Shown here: positions 36,973 through 40,166 of the stretch, one piece after another
Position numbering within the stretch: position 1 is the stretch's first letter
How the letters are laid out: each line of letters starts with the position of its first letter
Origin: a virus
IMG/VR virus record: IMGVR_UViG_3300047157_000002
Location: 1 to 40,166 of that record
DNA length: 40,166 bases
Strand: one strand, 5' to 3'
The notes under the pieces: generated by a model
The model's database searches: none
Seen by the model: only the letters and a program-made list of their open reading frames with translations
What the model was told of the DNA's origin: nothing
Program-made: the position numbers and the translations under genes

Positions 36973-37120
36973 GAAAATTGTCCAATATATCAATGATATG
37001 CGTAAAAAAACAAAGCAAATGGGTTTTGTTAAAGACTTAAAAAAAGAAGTAGAGATAGGTGCTAACGGCACACAAAAATATATAATTAAAAAAGGTATTA
37101 ACAAAGGTAAGATAATATGA
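36956..37120 (+). CDS. Small basic protein, 54 residues
   Basis: Overlaps its upstream neighbour by 17 bases and its downstream neighbour by four (ATGA). It starts MGRVTKKIVQYINDMRKKTKQ, a basic amphipathic helix, then VKDLKKEVEIGANGTQKYII with a Gly-Ala turn and a lysine-rich end. No membrane span or cysteine. Its position in the lysis region is the only clue; function unknown. The frame is complete, and both junctions look like coupled phage genes. Confidence 0.6.
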   Translation: MGRVTKKIVQYINDMRKKTKQMGFVKDLKKEVEIGANGTQKYIIKKGINKGKII

Positions 37121-37329
37121 TTGAAACAGTTATTGCTTTACTTATGATTGTTAATGGTGAAATTAAAGAACACAGAATACAAGATAGTATGTCAAAATGT
37201 TTAAAAGGTAAAAGAATTGCTATGCGTTCAAATACTGGTAACAATGTAGAATATCAATGTATTAAATCTAAAGCAGAAACAGAAATATACATGGGTGAAA
37301 AAAGTATTAAAACATTAATATTAAAATAA
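37117..37329 (+). CDS. Small secreted protein with two cysteines
   Basis: A 70-residue product with a hydrophobic start (MIETVIALLMIVNG) suggesting a signal peptide or membrane anchor, then EIKEHRIQDSMSKCLKGKR and NVEYQCIKSKAETEIYMG, with Cys28 and Cys48 able to form one disulphide. The S-x-C-L-KR and Y-x-C pattern is common in small marine phage periplasmic proteins of unknown role. It overlaps the upstream gene by four bases. Confidence 0.62.
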   Translation: MIETVIALLMIVNGEIKEHRIQDSMSKCLKGKRIAMRSNTGNNVEYQCIKSKAETEIYMGEKSIKTLILK

Positions 37330-37341
37330 CTTAGGAGCTCT

Positions 37342-37500
37342 ATGGATAAAAGTCTTACAGACTTAATACAACCAAGCAAAGACGACATTATAGAAAATCA
37401 AAAAAAAGAAATAAACGAATTAAAAAAAGATAAAGAAAAACTACAACGAGAAGTTCAAAATGAACAACAATCTCGTCTAATGGAATATCACACACCTTAA
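37342..37500 (+). CDS. 52-residue coiled-coil protein
   Basis: TAGGAG lies just before the ATG. The product is almost wholly a charged helix (DDIIENQKKEINELKKDKEKL) with heptad spacing, ending in a polar tail (MEYHTP). It has no span or signal. It precedes the terminase group by two bases. Comparable coiled mini-proteins occur near terminase genes of marine podoviruses; no function is assigned. Confidence 0.6.
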   Translation: MDKSLTDLIQPSKDDIIENQKKEINELKKDKEKLQREVQNEQQSRLMEYHTP

Positions 37501-37502
37501 TT

Positions 37503-37625
37503 ATGGCTAGAATAAATTTTAATCTTGTAGAATTACGAGATAAACCTAAGAAGAGAAAAGGAAGACATGCAAAAAGACCAAACAAAAGAAGCACCTTCAA
37601 AAAATACAACGGACAAGGTCGTTAG
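37503..37625 (+). CDS. 40-residue basic protein before the terminase
   Basis: Starts two bases after the previous stop. The sequence MARINFNLVELRDKPKKRKG, then RHAKRPNKRS and the end KKYNGQGR, is a type often found next to terminase genes in marine phages (basic, histidine-containing, closing in RGQG/NGQG). It overlaps the small terminase gene by 59 bases in another frame, a long overlap for so small a gene, yet both frames look genuine. Possibly a DNA- or packaging-related peptide; unproven. Confidence 0.65.
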   Translation: MARINFNLVELRDKPKKRKGRHAKRPNKRSTFKKYNGQGR

Positions 37626-37818
37626 TATAGATGATATTGTCAAAGAATTACCAGAGTTATTAGTTAAACACGCATATACAAAATTAAAATCAGGAGAAGA
37701 GCTAACCGCTTCAGAAATGAAGGTATGTTTAGAAGTCTGTAAAACTTATAGTACAGATAATCTTAATAAAAAAACTGACAACATTTTAGATGACGTACCG
37801 TTTGATACAAATGGATAA
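37567..37818 (+). CDS. terS: Terminase small subunit, T7 gp18-like
   Basis: An 83-residue acidic protein directly before the large terminase, as T7 gp18 (89 residues). The N-terminus is polar, followed by helices (SIDDIVKELPELLVKHAYTKL and LTASEMKVCLEVCKTYSTDN) and an acidic end (ILDDVPFDTNG). In T7 the protein helps the large subunit recognise concatemers for packaging. GAAAAGGAAG upstream is a possible ribosome site. Overlaps the terL start by eight bases. Confidence 0.85.
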   Translation: MQKDQTKEAPSKNTTDKVVSIDDIVKELPELLVKHAYTKLKSGEELTASEMKVCLEVCKTYSTDNLNKKTDNILDDVPFDTNG

Positions 37819-39451
37819 ACGAATTAAGAACTTTAAAAATTTTTTGTATTTATGTTGGAAACACTTAAATCTACCAGAACCAACACCTATACAATACGAT
37901 ATAGCAGACTATCTTCAGTCATCTGACAAGAGATTAGTTATAGAAGCCTTTAGAGGTGTAGGCAAATCATGGATTACTTCAGCATTTGTCTGTCATCAAT
38001 TACTTCTAAACCCACAACGTAACATATTAGTTGTATCTGCTTCTAAAAGTAGGGCTGATGATTTCAGTACATTTACACAAAGGTTAATAGGTGAGATGCC
38101 TTTATTGTCTCATTTAATACCTAGAGATAACCAAAGACATTCAAAAATTAGTTTTGATGTAGCACCTGCGTTAGCATCACATGCACCAAGTGTTAAGTCT
38201 ATGGGTATCACAGGACAACTTACAGGTTCACGTGCAGATTTAATTATTGCTGATGACGTAGAGTCTGCTAACAACTCACAAACGCAACTTATGCGTGATA
38301 GACTTGGTGAGACAGTAAAAGAATTTGATGCAATCATAAAACCAGAAGTAGGACGTATTATATTTCTAGGTACACCTCAAACAGAAATGTCATTATACAA
38401 TGACCTAGAAGAAAGAGGTTTTAAAACTAGAATATGGACAGCACTATATCCTGATAAAAAACAAAGAATTGGTTATGGTCATAAACTGGCTGAAATGATT
38501 GTAGACACAAAAGAATTAGAAGGTAAACCTACAGACCCTAAAAGGTTTGATGAGGTAGACCTTATGGAAAGACTTTCAAGTTACGGTAAAAGTGGATTCA
38601 ACTTACAGTTTATGTTAGACACTACTATGTCTGACGCTAACAGATACCCTCTTAAATTAAATGATTTAATTGTAGCATCTGGTTGTTCTACATGGAAGGA
38701 AGCTCCTGCTAAAATACAGTGGGCTAGTTCTCCTGAACAAATAAAAGCTATAGACCCTGAGTTACCTAATGTGGGACTCAAAGGTGACTATTACGTAGCA
38801 CCTATGAATATGTCTAAAGAATTTACACCATTTGAGGGCACTATTATGTCTATTGACCCTAGTGGTCGTGGAGAGGACAAAACAGCGTATGCGGTGCTTA
38901 AAATGCTTCATGGAGTGCTATATTTGACCTCTGTAGGTGCATTAGATGGTGGCTATGATGAAGATACTCTGTATAGATTGTCTAATATAGCTAAGAAAAA
39001 TGATGTAAACTATGTAGTTATTGAGAGTAACTTTGGTGACGGTATGGCAACACAGTTGTTAAAACCTATAATGGCTAAAGTACACCCATGCGAAATAGAA
39101 GAAGTAAGACATAATATACAAAAAGAGAAGCGTATTATAGATACCTTAGAGCCAATTATGAATAGTCATAGGCTTGTGGTAGATGACTTACTTATTAAAG
39201 AAGACTTTAAATTAGAACCTGACCATCAGTTGTTTAGACAGATGACTAGGTTGACTAGAGACAAGGGAGCTTTGAGACATGATGACCAAATTGATGCTGT
39301 GGCTATTGCCGCTAATGCTTGGGTTGAGCGTATGGACAGAGACCAAATCTTATCCTACAACCAACATAAAAATGAATTATTGGACAGAGACTTGGAGAAG
39401 TTTATGGAAAACACAATCGGAACAGAAATACAAAAGGACAGATTTATATAA
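37811..39451 (+). CDS. terL: Terminase large subunit, T7 gp19-like
   Basis: A 546-residue packaging motor and nuclease (T7 gp19 is 586). Walker A is EAFRGVGKSW with Lys52, and Walker B is ADLIIADD. Strong T7 blocks include SVKSMGITGQLTGSRADL-type sequence, FLGTPQTEMSLY and LPNVGLKGD. The RNase H-like nuclease has IDPSGRGEDK, ESNFGDGM and a C-terminal HDDQIDAVA. I chose the ATG at 37811 over 37790 because it gives an eight-base overlap and the T7-like distance to the WKHLNLP block. It would cut at the direct terminal repeats. Confidence 0.96.
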   Translation: MDKRIKNFKNFLYLCWKHLNLPEPTPIQYDIADYLQSSDKRLVIEAFRGVGKSWITSAFVCHQLLLNPQRNILVVSASKSRADDFSTFTQRLIGEMPLLSHLIPRDNQRHSKISFDVAPALASHAPSVKSMGITGQLTGSRADLIIADDVESANNSQTQLMRDRLGETVKEFDAIIKPEVGRIIFLGTPQTEMSLYNDLEERGFKTRIWTALYPDKKQRIGYGHKLAEMIVDTKELEGKPTDPKRFDEVDLMERLSSYGKSGFNLQFMLDTTMSDANRYPLKLNDLIVASGCSTWKEAPAKIQWASSPEQIKAIDPELPNVGLKGDYYVAPMNMSKEFTPFEGTIMSIDPSGRGEDKTAYAVLKMLHGVLYLTSVGALDGGYDEDTLYRLSNIAKKNDVNYVVIESNFGDGMATQLLKPIMAKVHPCEIEEVRHNIQKEKRIIDTLEPIMNSHRLVVDDLLIKEDFKLEPDHQLFRQMTRLTRDKGALRHDDQIDAVAIAANAWVERMDRDQILSYNQHKNELLDRDLEKFMENTIGTEIQKDRFI

Positions 39452-39452
39452 T

Positions 39453-39983
39453 ATGAGTGAGAATAAAATTGACTGGAAATTTATAGGTGAATTAGAAGGT
39501 AATACTATTTATGGTAAAGTACCTACAGATAACTCTGGGGTAACTGTAGCCATGGGATTTGATTTAAAAGAAAAAAATAGAGAGAGTCTTGTTAAAATGG
39601 GATTGTCTAGTGAATTAGTAGATAAGTTAGTACCTTATACTAGCATGTCTGGTAAAAATGCTGAAAAATTTTTAAAAGAACAGCCATTAATATTATCAGC
39701 AGAAGAACAATCTTTAATTAATTCAAGAAGTAAAGCTCATTATACTGCTAGTATTATACAACAATATGAAAAACATACAGGGTTTAATTTTAATGATTTA
39801 AACACTAAACAACAGACTGTTGTAGCTTCTATTGGCTTTCAATATGGTAACTTAACTAGAACTCCTACATTTTTGTCTCATTTACAAAACAATGACTGGA
39901 ATGGTGTTACTAGCGAGTTATTAGATTTTAAAGATGACTTTAAGACTAGAAGAGAGACTGAAGAACGATACCTAAATAATTAA
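39453..39983 (+). CDS. Pesticin-like endolysin (lysozyme fold)
   Basis: A 176-residue wall hydrolase beginning after terL. The sequence WKFIGELEGNTIYGKVP, NSGVTVAMGFDL, then VASIGFQYGNL and the C-terminal FKTRRETEERYL follow the pesticin-type lysozyme domain found in phage endolysins. Likely catalytic Glu15 (ELEG), Thr31 and Asp37 (GFDL) are present by analogy with the pesticin domain. The start is at 39453; the longer frame from 39279 lies within terL. There is no signal peptide, so it needs a holin. It may supply the lytic activity that the altered amidase at 7005 lacks. It is the last gene before the right terminal repeat. Confidence 0.85.
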   Translation: MSENKIDWKFIGELEGNTIYGKVPTDNSGVTVAMGFDLKEKNRESLVKMGLSSELVDKLVPYTSMSGKNAEKFLKEQPLILSAEEQSLINSRSKAHYTASIIQQYEKHTGFNFNDLNTKQQTVVASIGFQYGNLTRTPTFLSHLQNNDWNGVTSELLDFKDDFKTRRETEERYLNN

Positions 39984-40004
39984 TAAAAAAATATGAAGGG
40001 GTAT

Positions 40005-40166
40005 ATCACTGTAGCGAGGGTGGATTTTCCCCATAGGGTTGCATTTAGTCGCAGTTGCAAGGCAAAAAAACAAGTAAACCAAGGGCAAAAAAAGGACATT
40101 ATATCCGTTGCATACATTAATTAACTTTGGTTCTAGGTTTTTTATATTTTTGCTTGTCTTCGTGCT
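40005..40166. repeat. Right direct terminal repeat (162 bp)
   Basis: Identical to bases 1-162. It begins 21 bases after the endolysin stop, and the window ends exactly where the repeat ends. This suggests the sequence is a complete linear genome, or a circular assembly cut with this overlap. Confidence 0.85.

Overview
The window looks like a complete, strongly AT-rich genome of a T7-like podovirus (Autographiviridae-type). It carries a single-subunit RNA polymerase, a T7-order replication block, T7-type head, tail and internal virion proteins, and an exact 162-bp direct repeat at its two ends (1-162 = 40005-40166), as expected for terminal redundancy. Base composition, gene content (a tyrosine integrase just before the RNA polymerase, NrdA/NrdB, an AdoMet-decarboxylase-like protein) and many marine-type small proteins suggest a pelagiphage of SAR11-like bacteria. 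That host assignment is inference. All convincing genes are on the + strand.

Layout. 1-2670: left terminal repeat, then an early/accessory region of tiny unknown genes separated by structured RNA. 2671-5976: integrase and RNA polymerase. 6018-16097: ssDNA-binding protein, endonuclease I, a T7-lysozyme homologue, primase-helicase, DNA polymerase, a possible nuclease, 5'-3' exonuclease, DUF3310 protein, SpeD-like protein, ribonucleotide reductase. 16121-31092: portal, scaffold, three small basic proteins, capsid, tail tubes, internal virion proteins. 31134-35502: tail fibre and adhesins, one of them frameshifted. 35502-37500: a run of small membrane, coiled-coil and secreted proteins (likely lysis-related). 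37503-39983: a basic mini-protein, small and large terminase, and a pesticin-like endolysin, followed by the right terminal repeat.

Transcription. Six copies of a shared element (core AAAGT[A/T]CCC, then about 7 nt, then AGA[T/C]A or AGACG) lie at 195, 3475, 5981, 16095, 19062 and 31090, before the early region, RNA polymerase, replication block, virion block, capsid block and tail-fibre block. They are very probably promoters of the phage RNA polymerase. Three of them use the stop codon of the preceding gene as their first bases. A hairpin with a U-rich tail follows the capsid gene, as in T7.

The most unusual content is in the first 2 kb. I find two sequences that satisfy the hammerhead ribozyme consensus: a type III form (746-803) directly upstream of one small early gene, and a type II (open stem II) form (1615-1675) just after another. 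Both retain the CUGAUGA and GAAA core and an NUH cleavage triplet, with helices in the right places. They would cut an early transcript at about 753/754 and 1647/1648. Three early genes share a nearly identical leader, and each follows a structured RNA. Other points of interest are a T7-lysozyme homologue missing several catalytic/zinc residues while a second endolysin is present, a type-1-copper-like domain in the tail fibre, and three apparent frame changes.
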